Shown: positions 1 through 8,290 of the stretch, one piece after another
Layout: each line of letters opens with the position of its first letter
Numbering within the stretch: the first letter of the stretch is position 1
NCBI GenBank assembly: GCA_016714225.1
Contig: JADJNS010000041.1
Location: forward strand, 1-64,000
Reading direction: 5' to 3'
DNA length: 64,000 nucleotides
DNA from: Archangiaceae bacterium
GTDB lineage: Bacteria > Myxococcota > Myxococcia > Myxococcales > Myxococcaceae
Translations under genes and position numbers: made by a program
Notes under the pieces: generated by a model
Database searches by the model: none
What the model was told of the DNA's origin: nothing
What the model saw: the letters and a program-made list of their open reading frames with translations, nothing else

Positions 1-263
1 AAACCATCACTCACGAAGACGATATCGATGGCCCGCGCGACATTCGGCTCGGACAGGGTCGACTGAACTGGCCGGTTACAGAGCTCGGGCACGCGTTCAC
101 AGCGCAGCAGCCCCGTGTCGCGGTCGAAGTCGGTCTCGAAGTTCCATTGAGGTTCAGCACGCGCGGGGCAGAGATCGTCGGTGACCCGGTCACACGCTGC
201 GAGTGCCAATAGCGGCACTCCAAACAGGATTCGGATTCGGCTGTGCCGCACGCGTTCGCGCAT
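1..263 (-). CDS. M64-like peptidase lipoprotein, N-terminus only
   Basis: Eighty-seven codons read on the minus strand from an ATG at 263 and run off the start of the window. Residues 12-23 are hydrophobic and end in a lipobox (LALAAC, Cys24), so the product should be exported and lipid-anchored. After a Cys-containing linker, the last visible residues are DIVFVSDGF, preceded by an Ala-Ile. This resembles the opening strand of the IgA-peptidase M64 fold, whose members commonly carry D-[IV]-V-F-[VL]-G-D-G-[YF]. The zinc motif HExxH would lie outside the window, so peptidase activity is inferred from one short motif. The lipoprotein call is much firmer than the family call. Confidence 0.6.
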   Translation of the reverse strand, partial: MRERVRHSRIRILFGVPLLALAACDRVTDDLCPARAEPQWNFETDFDRDTGLLRCERVPELCNRPVQSTLSEPNVARAIDIVFVSDG

Positions 264-269
264 AGCCCG

Positions 270-565
270 ATGCGCAGAGTCATCGGTGGAAAATCTCGAA
301 GGTGGTTCTTGCGCTGTTCCCATCGGCACGAGCTCGAGTACCTCTGCACCCACTGCGGGGGCACCTTCGAGGTGGAGGACGACCCGCGCGCCGCGTTCAG
401 CGCCTTTCGTGGCCTCTCGTTCATCGGGGCGGCATCGCCACGCTGCTCGGCGCTGACAAGCGCGTCTCGCCACTTCTCGGTGTCCCGGTTCTGTTGGTGG
501 GCCTGGTGCTCGTCGGCTTCTTCGTCACCCAGCTACAGAATCGGAAGAGGTTCCCCTCCAGATGA
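270..565 (+). CDS. Small zinc-ribbon membrane protein, frameshifted
   Basis: Two reading frames appear to form one short gene. From ATG 270 the first frame encodes a basic start and a Cys/His cluster (RCSH, then CTHCGG) followed by an acidic stretch, like a zinc ribbon. Near 430 this frame loses its third-position GC bias. The next frame picks up and encodes one transmembrane helix (around VPVLLVGLVLVGFF) with a basic C-terminus, ending with TGA at 563-565. One missing base in the G-rich run at 430-440 would join them. No family is recognised. The start is uncertain because it lies only 6 bp from the divergent lipoprotein start. Confidence 0.4.
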
Positions 566-638
566 ATCCAAGGGGTGCGGTACGCCGGCGGTGCTTCATG
601 CGGCGCCCATACCCGCTGAGCTGACTCGGCATGCCGAG

Positions 639-1570
639 TCAGTCGCGGCAAGCAGGAGCACCCGCGCACCGCTCGCGCAGGTGGCCGACCAGGCCCAGGG
701 TCGTGAAGCCGAGCGCGTTGAGCAGTCCGTGCGTGGCGGCCATGGTCGACGTGTCGAGCAGGGCACGCCCGCGATCTTGCCAACCGCGTAGACCAGGGCG
801 ACTGCCATGGCCGCGAACAGCGACAGCCCGGCGAGCTTGAGCACCATCGCGCGGGACGACACCATCAGCACCGTCGCGAAGATGATCGCGGCGACGATCA
901 CCGTGAACACGCCCAACGTTCGCAGCGGCGGCAACGCGGCCATGTTCCCCACCGCAATCAGCGGGAGCCCCGCGGCGAGCGCAATGCGAAGCCAACGCTG
1001 CCACGCTCTCGTCAGCGTGGCCGCGGCCACCAACTGCAGCCCGAACCCACTGAACTGGAAATGGAGAGCGGCGAGCAGCACCCGCTCGTCGGTCAGCCCG
1101 GCGGGCTGAATGCCGAGGCGGGTGAAGATCAGCCACAAGCCTGCGATGGGCATGAAGATCTGCGCTGCGGCGATGTTGAGGCCCGAGCGGAAGCTCCCCG
1201 TGATCGCGAAGGTGAGGCCCGTCGCCACCCAAAGCCCGGCAAGCGCGGCCGCCGCCGGCCCCTTTGCCAGCGCGAACGACGCGAGCACCGCCATCGCGGC
1301 GAAGGGCTGAAGCAGCTGGGCAGGCCTCGGCGCGCGCGTGGCAGAACCGGGCTCGACCAGGCGCGCATGCAGCAGCAGGCCCAGCGGGGCGCCGACCAGC
1401 GGCATGAAGCACAGCAGGTGCTCGATCGACCCGAACCCCGAGGGCCAGGAACCCGTCAAGGGGGCGCCGAGCCACAAGGCTGCACCCCATGCGGCGCTCG
1501 CGAGCCCCCACCGCCGCCGGTTGATGGCCACCGGCTTCACCGTCTCCATCGTCATCGCGATCTGGGTCAT
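639..1570 (-). CDS. YndJ-like multi-pass membrane protein, frameshifted near the C-terminus
   Basis: From ATG 1570 the protein has about eight hydrophobic segments. It includes a segment reading LHFQFSGFGLQL, which resembles the conserved H-F-x-[YF]-[SA]-G-F region of YndJ-like proteins. The first frame is sensible to about 775. The continuation, with ATHGLLNALGFTTLGL, is in the next frame and ends at 639. Adding one base in a CCC run near 772 restores a single protein of about 310 residues, and that last helix (HG.LNALGF) is also a YndJ-like feature. It lies divergent to the LysR gene at 1615, a common regulator-target layout. Function unknown; inner-membrane location is clear. Confidence 0.6.
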
Positions 1571-1614
1571 GTGACCAAGGTACCCGTGGCTGCTCCGGCC
1601 GGCTTCGCCCACCG

Positions 1615-2535
1615 ATGAACGAGGGGTATGCAAAAATGCATGGGGTGAACATGCCCAGCTGGGATGACGTGCGGCTGTTTCTGGCGCTCAACCGTGCAGG
1701 GAGCCTCTCGGCGGCCGCGAAGCCGTTGGGGCTCACTCAGCCGACGTGCGGGCGCCGGCTGGCCGCCCTGGAGGCCTCTTTCGGTTTCCGGCTCTTCGAT
1801 CGCACTCCGACGGGATTGCACCTCACGGCGGAAGGAGCCGAGATGCTCGACGCTGCCCAGCAGATGGAGCGGGCCGCCGAGACGCTCGCGCTCAGGGCGT
1901 CGCGCCGAGACCGCAAGCTCGAAGGGCTGGTTCGCATCGCCACCAACGACCTCTTCGCCTGCACCGAGCTGGCGGGCTCACTCGCCAAGCTTCGCGTTCG
2001 CTACCCGGGAATCTGCATCGAGCTCGTGATCTCGAACGTCGAGACCGACCTCTTGAAGCGCGAAGCGGATCTCGCGATTCGCTTTCGCCCCGAAGGGGTG
2101 CTGCCGACGCCCCAGCAGCTGGTGGCGAAGAGGTTGAGCGGCGGGGCCCTTGCTGCTCTACGGAGCTGCGAGCTACCTCGAGAAGCGCGGGGCGCCGAAA
2201 GACCCGACCGATCTTGCGGGGCACGACGTGGTGGTGTTCGCCGGAAGACACCCGGCAGTCGCCTGGTGCGAGAAGGCGTTTCGAAACGCGAGGCCGGTGC
2301 TCACCGCTCCGAGCATGCAGGTGGCCGCGGCGGCGATCGCCGCGGGGTGGGCCTCGGCGTCTTACCGCGTCGGGCCGAGAGACAATTTCCGCTCATTCGC
2401 CCGTTGTCAGCCGAGGTCGCCCAGGGCGTCGCGTGGCTGGTGCTGCACCCCGAGCTGCGGCGCGTGCCGCGAATTCGTGCGGTGGCCGATGGAATCGTTC
2501 AGCTGTTCGAGTCGGACAGCGACCCCCACCCGTGA
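1615..2535 (+). CDS. LysR-family transcriptional regulator, two compensating frameshifts
   Basis: The N-terminal 60 residues form the LysR winged helix-turn-helix (WDDVRLFLALNRAGSLSAAA, then RRLAALEASFGFRLFDR), followed by a linker helix and a periplasmic-binding-protein-like effector domain. The frame is interrupted at about 2145. The continuation (LLYGAASYLEKRGAP...) lies in another frame until about 2360, where the original frame resumes and runs to 2535. The net shift is zero, so the protein is complete apart from the altered segment as sequenced. Alternative starts at 1636 and 1651 are in frame, and 1651 (MPSWDD) fits the usual LysR N-terminus best. It probably controls the divergent membrane-protein gene starting at 1570. 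Confidence 0.75.
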   Translation: MNEGYAKMHGVNMPSWDDVRLFLALNRAGSLSAAAKPLGLTQPTCGRRLAALEASFGFRLFDRTPTGLHLTAEGAEMLDAAQQMERAAETLALRASRRDRKLEGLVRIATNDLFACTELAGSLAKLRVRYPGICIELVISNVETDLLKREADLAIRFRPEGVLPTPQQLVAKRLSGGALAALRSCELPREARGAERPDRSCGARRGGVRRKTPGSRLVREGVSKREAGAHRSEHAGGRGGDRRGVGLGVLPRRAERQFPLIRPLSAEVAQGVAWLVLHPELRRVPRIRAVADGIVQLFESDSDPHP

Positions 2536-2650
2536 CGCTCTTGGGCTCGCGTCGTCGCTCTGACGGGTGGACGCGACTCCCAGGGCTGCGGTGTTCCGCA
2601 TCGATGCTGGCGAGACGAGGCGCCCTGACCGATCAGCGTGACTGTGGCGC

Positions 2651-2940
2651 GTGCTGCGATTGGCCCTGGCCTTCGCTTTCGGAGAAAATCGCCGAGTGGG
2701 CTGGAAACAGCGATTGATCGAGTTGACCCTGGCGGGGCGGCATCGCGGGCGGCGTGGTCGGCACGACGTCGTGCATGAACTGCAACAACCACCCGGCTCC
2801 GTGTGCCGGACGTCGAGTGCAAGCTCGCCGGGCTCTGTGCCGATCAGCAGGGTGACTTCACGGCGAACCCCGAGCTCACCTGCCAGCTCCCCGATGGTGG
2901 CGTTCTCGCCATCGTCGATGGCGGCATCAAACAGCAGTGA
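2651..2940 (+). CDS. Small Cys-rich protein, multiply frameshifted, coupled to the ferritin-like gene
   Basis: No single frame spans this stretch, but three adjoining segments read like protein. The first is a hydrophobic N-terminal piece (2651-2735). The second holds a Cys cluster, SCMNCNNHPAPC, at about 2769-2804. The third begins VECKLAGLCADQQG and ends in IVDGGIKQQ with TGA at 2938-2940. That stop overlaps the GTG of the next gene (GTGA), a sign of translational coupling, which makes the C-terminal part believable. One surplus G near 2737 and one indel near 2808 would merge the pieces. The two Cys pairs could bind a metal, but no family is recognised. Confidence 0.4.
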
Positions 2941-3677
2941 GCGTGCCGACGCCGGAGCAGCAGCGCTTCGCGGCGCTCGCCTGGCCGATGAAGGTCGCGC
3001 AAGAGCGCCGGTCGGCCGCCATCTTTGCCGAGCTGAAGCGGCTCGCCGGGGTGCTCGGTGAGCACGAGCTCGAGGCACAGTTCGACGCGGCGCGAGTCGA
3101 TGAGCTTCGTCACGCCGCCTCGTGCGCCGACGTGGCCGTGCATTTCGGTGAAGACCCACTGCGCTTGCTCGACGAGTCACCCGTGGCGAGGCGCGTCGCG
3201 TCTGTCTCTGATGGCCGACTGCGCCTGCTGTCGCTGACCCTGGTCGAGGTCGCGCTCGGCGAGACGCTCTCGACGGTGCTGTTTCGGGCGGGGGCGCGGC
3301 GAACGCGGCACCCGTTGTCGCGCGACGTGCTCTGGCAAATCACCCGAGACGAGGCGCGACACGCGCGGCTGGGGTGGGTCGCCCTCTCTCGACTGTGGCC
3401 GACGCTCGACGCCGCCGAGCTCGACTTCGCGACCGAGCACCTGCGTGCTCACCTCGGAGCCATGGAGCGCGAGCAGGCCCTGCCGTCGCTGCTCTCGCTC
3501 GAGCGCGGCGACCCGTTCGACGCGGTGCTCGAGACGCTGGGTATCTTGAGCCCGCAGACCCGGGTAGACGCGTTCTACTTGTCGGTCGAGCGGCAGATTA
3601 TCCCTCGCCTCGAGCGCCTCGGCATCGACGCGCGCAAGCTCTGGGAGAAGCGGTACCGCACGCCTTCCGCCGAGTAG
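2937..3677 (+). CDS. Ferritin-like diiron protein
   Basis: A 246-residue helical protein starting at a GTG that overlaps the upstream stop. It carries two ExxH motifs spaced like a diiron four-helix bundle: E56-x2-H59 (DELRH) and E139-x2-H142 (DEARH), with candidate extra ligands E23 and E104/E109 on the intervening helices. This pattern is that of ferritin-like, rubrerythrin or ribonucleotide-reductase-type folds. The substrate is unknown; such proteins store iron, detoxify peroxide or oxidise a substrate with O2. There is no signal peptide, so it should be cytoplasmic. Overlap with the small Cys-rich gene suggests the two act together. Confidence 0.65.
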   Translation: MSVPTPEQQRFAALAWPMKVAQERRSAAIFAELKRLAGVLGEHELEAQFDAARVDELRHAASCADVAVHFGEDPLRLLDESPVARRVASVSDGRLRLLSLTLVEVALGETLSTVLFRAGARRTRHPLSRDVLWQITRDEARHARLGWVALSRLWPTLDAAELDFATEHLRAHLGAMEREQALPSLLSLERGDPFDAVLETLGILSPQTRVDAFYLSVERQIIPRLERLGIDARKLWEKRYRTPSAE

Positions 3678-3710
3678 CCGTCGTGGGGCTCGCTCGCTTG
3701 TCAAAGCGCG

Positions 3711-4721
3711 TTGCAATACTCCGCTGGGAGACCCGTCTCGCTCACGCGAACATGGAAGGTGGTTTCGCCTCGAGTCGCCCTCGGCTCACGCACGCTGGCC
3801 CGCGCTCGGGTTGCCGCTTCGACGCGGGAGCTGGCCAGGGCAAGGTCGAGCGCCGGCTGGGCGCTGCTCTCGCCGCCGAGGCAGGCGCGGGTCGAGGCGC
3901 TGCTGTCTGGCAACACCCCCATCTCTGACGGGGCCCGCAGCGCCCTGGCGCGGCAAGGGGCGAGCTGGGACGAAATGCCCGCCCAGAGCCAGCAGCAGTT
4001 TCTGTCGAAGCTGCTCGGCACCGACTTTCGACCGGGCTTCGTGCGCGAGTACGCGCCGCCGCTGAGCACCGCCCCAGCTCGGTTCACCTGCGCGCCGATG
4101 ACGTCGGAGCCGTGGCAGCAGTTTCAGGGTCGCCCCGCTGACATTCAGCGCACGACCTTGCGCTTCGGCAAGCACGACATTCTCTACCGCGAGCCGGTGA
4201 CGCTCGAGCCGGGCGTCGTGCAGCACAGCCGCGAGCAGGTGACTCAGGCGCTCGCGCAGCTGCCGCGCTTCTTGCGCGAGGCGGTCTCCATCGTGGCGCT
4301 GTCGCCCTTCACCAACGTGCGAACGACGCCCGACGGGAAGAGCATGCCGGTGTACATGGAGGCGTTTCCCGGCATCGCGGGAGTCAATGAACCCACCATC
4401 GTCATCTACGCGCAGAGCGAGCCGCGAGAAGCGCGCGGGCTGACGCTCACGCTGCTGCACGAGATGGGTCACCTCGTGCTGGGCCGGGCGCTCACCGAGG
4501 CCAACCTGCATTCGAAGTGGGACGCGGCGGTGAAGAGCGACGGCATGGGCCCTTCGCAGTACGCCGGTGTCTCCGCCTCCGAGTACCTGGCCGAGGTCTT
4601 CGCGCTCTACCTGTCGTCGCGGGGCACGCCGTCGTTTCAGGAGTACCGGCGGCTGTTCCCCAGACAGTTCGAAGTGATGGGCGCGGCCGTCAAGCACCTC
4701 GAGCACGCGCGCCCCGTCTAG
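3711..4721 (+). CDS. Zinc metallopeptidase-like protein (HEMGH), ATLF-like
   Basis: The C-terminal half holds a gluzincin-type site: H250-E251-M-G-H254, with a likely third ligand in SASEYLAEVF (E291) about 37 residues later. This resembles the lethal-factor-like (ATLF) domain, where YLAE-type segments follow the HExxH helix. The N-terminal 60 residues are basic and low in predicted structure. The TTG start at 3711 is therefore doubtful, and translation may begin further in. No clear signal peptide is visible. A second, similar-looking peptidase lies at 31,081-32,192, suggesting a small family in this genome. Substrate unknown. Confidence 0.6.
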   Translation: MQYSAGRPVSLTRTWKVVSPRVALGSRTLARARVAASTRELARARSSAGWALLSPPRQARVEALLSGNTPISDGARSALARQGASWDEMPAQSQQQFLSKLLGTDFRPGFVREYAPPLSTAPARFTCAPMTSEPWQQFQGRPADIQRTTLRFGKHDILYREPVTLEPGVVQHSREQVTQALAQLPRFLREAVSIVALSPFTNVRTTPDGKSMPVYMEAFPGIAGVNEPTIVIYAQSEPREARGLTLTLLHEMGHLVLGRALTEANLHSKWDAAVKSDGMGPSQYAGVSASEYLAEVFALYLSSRGTPSFQEYRRLFPRQFEVMGAAVKHLEHARPV

Positions 4722-4844
4722 CGCCTGGGCTCATTTCGCACGCTGTGCCACAGGTGGCGAGGAACGTCGGCGCGCTCGCGTGCGGCAACCCGACAGTGTC
4801 TTGGGTCGCTTCTCGACAGGCGGTCGTCTGGCTCAGCGCGCCCT

Positions 4845-6125
4845 TCATTCGTCTGGCGAAACGGTGAGGGAAACGCACCCGAATCCCCCATCGGGCAACT
4901 CGAGGCGCAGGCCACCGTCGTGTGCATTGAACGACATCGGCGTAGAAGCGAGGTCCGGTGCATCGCCGCGAAGATCATCCACGGGTGGCCATCGTCGAGT
5001 TCTTGCGAAGAAGAGATCTGCATGGGCGGCGGCCACGAGCAGTTCCAGGCGGTCGAGCGTGTTCTGGTGCCGAACGTAAAGCTTGCTGAAGTCTCCAGTC
5101 ATCTCGCGACAGAGCGGGTTCCAGCTGCGGGCGGTGACATCGTGCACCTCGAAGAGTTCGCGTTCCCGCTGCGAGGGCGGGAGCGCCATTGCGAGCGCCA
5201 GTCGCTCATGCTCTTGCACGGTGCACCGCCAGCCGATGCCGGGGAGCAACCGCAGCCACATCGACAGCGTCGACGGGTGGGCACGGGCCAGGGCTGCTGC
5301 TTCCACAGGCAACCGGTCGAGCTCGGCCGCGTTCAATGCCGAGACGCTCGACGCCAGCTCAGAAAAGACTGCCTCGTCGCCGAGCACGGCTTTGAAGGTC
5401 CTCAGCTCCTGGCGAATGCGGAGGACTCCTGCTGCGGCCCTCTCCTTCTCCTCGGAGGACACTCGATCGATCACTGCGGCGCAGCTCTGGGTTAGGAGCC
5501 CGACGAGTGCGGCGCTGATCATGCTCCCGATGAGGGCATGGGAGTGCGAGACCTCCCTTCCCAGCGCGAGTGCATCGATGCATTCGTCGACGACGTACCG
5601 CTGCACCTCGGGCGTCATCTGCCCAGCAGCAAGATGGGCGCGGATGTCGAGGGCCGCCAACTTGGCCCCGTATTGAACAGGAGGCCAACCATGGTTGGCT
5701 GGCCTCCAGCTCTCGGCTCTGAGTGTGTCCAGTTCCGGCGGAATTTCGAGGCGAGACGCGTGCGTCGCCTCAAGAAGCGCACGGACCAGCGGGCGGTGCT
5801 GTTCGAGATCGTCGCTGCATTCAATCGGGAGCGCTGAGAACGGGAGGTTGCCCTCACGAACCGCCGTGCAGTCTTCGTGGACACGGAGAGGCAGCTTTCC
5901 GTATTCGTCGCGCGCAGCCTGCAAACGCGGCAGGAGCGGCTTCAGGAGGTCTCCGAAGCCCGCATCGAGTGGCTCATCAACGTGAACGCGTCGCTTTTCC
6001 GGGCGATACGTCGCCCTGGCGTCGACAATCAGCCGCTCGTACAGGTCCTGGGTGCGGTTGGCCCAAAGCACCACGCAGAAGAGTGCTGCTGCGCCGACAC
6101 CGAATGCCACCAGCGCGCGCCTCAT
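4845..6125 (-). CDS. Membrane-anchored protein of unknown function (426 aa)
   Basis: Starts at ATG 6125 with MRRALVAFGVGAAALFCVVL, a single N-terminal membrane anchor after a short basic tip, so the bulk should be periplasmic. The remainder is mostly alpha-helical, with scattered Cys residues and a C-terminal segment rich in Asp and Gly that looks compact. I do not recognise a family. Codon use is less extreme than in its neighbours (more A/T at third positions), which may point to different origin or weaker expression. A perfect 16-bp palindrome centred on an NcoI-type site lies inside the gene at 5684-5699 and is probably coincidental. Confidence 0.65.
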   Translation of the reverse strand: MRRALVAFGVGAAALFCVVLWANRTQDLYERLIVDARATYRPEKRRVHVDEPLDAGFGDLLKPLLPRLQAARDEYGKLPLRVHEDCTAVREGNLPFSALPIECSDDLEQHRPLVRALLEATHASRLEIPPELDTLRAESWRPANHGWPPVQYGAKLAALDIRAHLAAGQMTPEVQRYVVDECIDALALGREVSHSHALIGSMISAALVGLLTQSCAAVIDRVSSEEKERAAAGVLRIRQELRTFKAVLGDEAVFSELASSVSALNAAELDRLPVEAAALARAHPSTLSMWLRLLPGIGWRCTVQEHERLALAMALPPSQRERELFEVHDVTARSWNPLCREMTGDFSKLYVRHQNTLDRLELLVAAAHADLFFARTRRWPPVDDLRGDAPDLASTPMSFNAHDGGLRLELPDGGFGCVSLTVSPDE

Positions 6126-6299
6126 CCTGAAAGCCTAGTGCGAATTCCTCTCTGGACCACGCTGTTCAGCTCATGCCAAACGAAATGCCGAGCACCTGGT
6201 CCCTTCGACCGCAGCGGTGAACGGTCAACGAATCGCGTCACACTGACGCCGTGTCGCTTCGCGTAATCACCGAGGGCGCTGCCAGGCGGGCAGGGCGAA

Positions 6300-6358
6300 T
6301 CAGCGTGCGCAGTAGGCCTTCAGATTTGCGACCGAATCGGTCGGCAGAGCGACGCTGA
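6300..6358 (-). terminator. Nested inverted repeat after the methyltransferase operon
   Basis: Just past the methyltransferase stop lie an outer pair (TCAGCGT 6300-6306 with ACGCTGA 6352-6358) and an inner pair (CGACCGA 6329-6335 with TCGGTCG 6337-6343, one-base centre). Together they could fold into a two-level stem at the 3' end of the minus-strand operon. No T tract follows, so intrinsic termination is only a guess; the inner palindrome could instead be a protein-binding site. The rest of the gap 6126-6299 shows nothing. Confidence 0.3.
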
Positions 6359-6362
6359 AACA

Positions 6363-7181
6363 TCAAGCTCGCCGCGCGATGAGCTGCACACCCCAGCCGC
6401 AGAGGGCGACGCCCTCGGGGCCGCGCTGGGCTTCGAAGGCTGCGACCAGCTCGGCGCGCAGCGGTAACCGCAGGTCCTCTGGAATGGGGCGCAGGAAGGT
6501 GCCGAAGGCGCTCGCCTCGATGAAGGTGACCAGCGCCTCGCCGCTCGAGTGCGTCTGCGCCTGTGGGGTCACCTGAAGCTCGACCAGCTCGAGGCGGCTC
6601 TCGAGCACCAGCGACACCAGCTCGGTGGTGGTGCAGCCCCCCTTCGAGAAGGTCAGCCTCGAGGCGTCGATGCGGCCGGCGTAGGGCTCGCGGGCCAGCA
6701 GCGGCTCGAGCACGCGGCGCAGCGTTCCGGCCCTGGCGAGCTCGCGCGGCGAGGTCGTCACTCCGAGGCGCCCGCCAGCGCGCAGTACCCGGCGCACCTC
6801 GGCCAGCGCCTTCGCCTTTTCGTCGACCCAGTGAAGAACCGAGGACATGCAGACCGCGTCGAAGGTCTGGTCTTCGAAGGCCTCGAGCGCTTCGGCTCGA
6901 CCGGCGGCGAAGTGCACCGCACCGCCGCGCGATCGCGCGACCTCGAGGCGCTCTTCGACGGGGTCGATGCCCGTCACTGCGCCGGTCGGCCCGACGCGCT
7001 CGGCGAGCCACTGCGTCAAGCGGCCGGTGCCGCAACCGACGTCGAGCACGCGGTCGCCCTCGCGCAGCCCGAGGCGCTCGACCAGCCGCTGGCCTGACTC
7101 GAGCTGCAGCTCGCTGACCCGGTCGTACGCCTCGGCGAGCTCGCGGCTGTCGTGCGCGAACGCGCTCAGGCCTGACCCCAC
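6363..7181 (-). CDS. SAM-dependent class I methyltransferase
   Basis: A 272-residue protein starting at GTG 7181, overlapping the end of the upstream membrane-protein gene by 16 bp. Motif I is VLDVGCGTG at residues 45-53. It is followed by an acidic loop (GIDPVEE) and the post-motif segment FDAVCMSSVLHWVDE, typical of UbiE/Methyltransf_11 proteins. The C-terminal part has no hallmark. The methyl acceptor is unknown. Co-transcription with the small membrane protein, and the divergent TetR gene with operators between them, suggests an inducible operon. The longer open frame extending to 7568 is not credible because it runs through the membrane-protein gene. Confidence 0.8.
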   Translation of the reverse strand: MGSGLSAFAHDSRELAEAYDRVSELQLESGQRLVERLGLREGDRVLDVGCGTGRLTQWLAERVGPTGAVTGIDPVEERLEVARSRGGAVHFAAGRAEALEAFEDQTFDAVCMSSVLHWVDEKAKALAEVRRVLRAGGRLGVTTSPRELARAGTLRRVLEPLLAREPYAGRIDASRLTFSKGGCTTTELVSLVLESRLELVELQVTPQAQTHSSGEALVTFIEASAFGTFLRPIPEDLRLPLRAELVAAFEAQRGPEGVALCGWGVQLIARRA

Positions 7182-7483
7182 TTGATGCGCGCCAGCGAGC
7201 GCGTGATGAGCAGCGACCACGCGGCGAGGCCGAGCCCGAACGCGCCCGCGTGCAGCGCGCTGCGTGGCTCGAAGTCTCCGACGAGCGAGAGCAGCGCGTA
7301 GGCGACGGCGAGGTTGCCCAGCCCGTAGAGCACGTTCACCCGCGGCGGTGACGGCCCTCGAAACGGAGGCGACGCGAAGGGAGTCGGAAACGTGCGCCCC
7401 TGCACCCCCGAGACGAAGTGGGGGACGAAGTTCGCGAAGAAGACGCCGGCGAAGAAGTACGCGGGGAGGTAGGGCCAGGCCAT
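7166..7483 (-). CDS. Small membrane protein of unknown function
   Basis: A 105-residue protein from ATG 7483, with GGAGA placed about 8 bases upstream. It begins MAWPYLPAYFFAGVFFANFV and continues PHFVSGVQGR, then has two further hydrophobic segments separated by short basic turns, giving about three transmembrane helices. Similar short proteins with PHFVSG after the first helix occur widely as uncharacterised inner-membrane proteins. It is the first gene of the operon with the methyltransferase and lies next to the operator region. The longer frame reaching 7675 crosses the operators and is rejected. Confidence 0.7.
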   Translation of the reverse strand: MAWPYLPAYFFAGVFFANFVPHFVSGVQGRTFPTPFASPPFRGPSPPRVNVLYGLGNLAVAYALLSLVGDFEPRSALHAGAFGLGLAAWSLLITRSLARIKWGQA

Positions 7484-7500
7484 TGGGGGATCTCCGAAAA

Positions 7501-7527
7501 GGCAACTCGATGTTGCCCAGTGGCAAC
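7501..7527. promoter_or_regulatory. Operator cluster: GGCAAC / GTTGCC half-sites
   Basis: Three alternating half-sites, GGCAAC (7501-7506), GTTGCC (7512-7517) and GGCAAC (7522-7527), make two overlapping perfect inverted repeats. They sit between the membrane-protein start at 7483 and the TetR start at 7590. This is the kind of site a TetR dimer pair would bind to repress the methyltransferase operon. Confidence 0.55.
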
Positions 7528-7545
7528 CTAGCGGGTGGTGAGTTG

Positions 7546-7570
7546 AGATGGCAGCTCGCAATTGCCATCT
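7546..7570. promoter_or_regulatory. Second TetR-type operator
   Basis: An 8-bp perfect inverted repeat, AGATGGCA (7546-7553) and TGCCATCT (7563-7570), separated by 9 bp, lies 20 bp upstream of the TetR start codon. The inner TGCCA/TGGCA core resembles the half-sites of the cluster at 7501. This suggests one regulator binds both and controls its own transcription. Confidence 0.5.
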
Positions 7571-7589
7571 GCTAAGTGCTGCCGTGCAC

Positions 7590-8267
7590 ATGGCCGAGCG
7601 AAGGCAGACGCGTCGTACCCAGGGCGTGCTCGGCGGGCGCAGCGAGCGCGTGGTGCAGCAGGTGATGGCGGCCACGGTCGCCGAGCTCGGCGAGTCGGGC
7701 TACCGGTCGTTTCGCATGGAGGCGGTGGCCGCGGCGGCCCGGGTCAACAAGACGACCATCTACCGGCGCTGGCCCGACAAGCAGCAGCTGGTGGGTGCGG
7801 CCGTGCAGTGGCTGCGCCGCTTCGTGCACGACGTGCCGCTGCCCGACACCGGCTCGCTCGAGCGAGACCTCTGCGAGGCCTTCAGGCGGAAGGTGACCTT
7901 CAAGGACCGTGTCGAGGGGCGCGCGTGGGCGCGGCTGCTCGCCGAGAAGCACGACCCCGAGGTGAGCGCCGCCATCGGCGCTGACGTGAAGGAGCGCAGC
8001 GGCGAGTGGTACGCGATGGTCACGCGGGCGATCTCGCGCGGCGAGCTGCCGAGCGGCACCGACGAGCGGCTCTTGCTGGGCATGCTCAGCGCGGTCGTCG
8101 ACGCGTGGAACGCAAAGGCCGCAGGCGGGCTGAAGGCCGACCTGCTCGACGTCGCAGTGCGCACCGTGGTGGCCGGGGCGCGCTCGGGGTCGCTGCTTCG
8201 CGCCAGCGGACGCCGCGGGGCCGCGCCAGCGCCGCCGCGGACGCGACGTTCAAGCTCACGACGGTGA
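7590..8267 (+). CDS. TetR/AcrR-family transcriptional regulator
   Basis: A 225-residue protein. Residues 20-60 form the TetR helix-turn-helix: an Arg-rich N-terminus, a helix ending in GYRSFRMEAVAAAA, then VNKTTIYRRWPDKQQL as recognition helix and following turn. The C-terminal ligand domain is helical and ends in an Arg/Ser/Pro-rich tail. ATG 7590 is chosen because the longer start at 7548 would place coding sequence over an operator palindrome. It lies divergent to the membrane-protein/methyltransferase operon and very likely represses that operon and itself through the inverted repeats at 7501-7570. The ligand is unknown. Confidence 0.85.
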   Translation: MAERRQTRRTQGVLGGRSERVVQQVMAATVAELGESGYRSFRMEAVAAAARVNKTTIYRRWPDKQQLVGAAVQWLRRFVHDVPLPDTGSLERDLCEAFRRKVTFKDRVEGRAWARLLAEKHDPEVSAAIGADVKERSGEWYAMVTRAISRGELPSGTDERLLLGMLSAVVDAWNAKAAGGLKADLLDVAVRTVVAGARSGSLLRASGRRGAAPAPPRTRRSSSRR

Positions 8268-8290
8268 CGAAGCAGCGAACCTCACCCGCG

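Noticed and set aside
4722..4844. tRNA or small RNA in the gap
   Set aside because: No cloverleaf-like stems or conserved GTTCGA-type arm were seen here or in other gaps by eye.
5684..5699. Palindrome as an operator
   Set aside because: It lies inside a coding gene, includes codons that make sense in that protein, and no regulator is adjacent.
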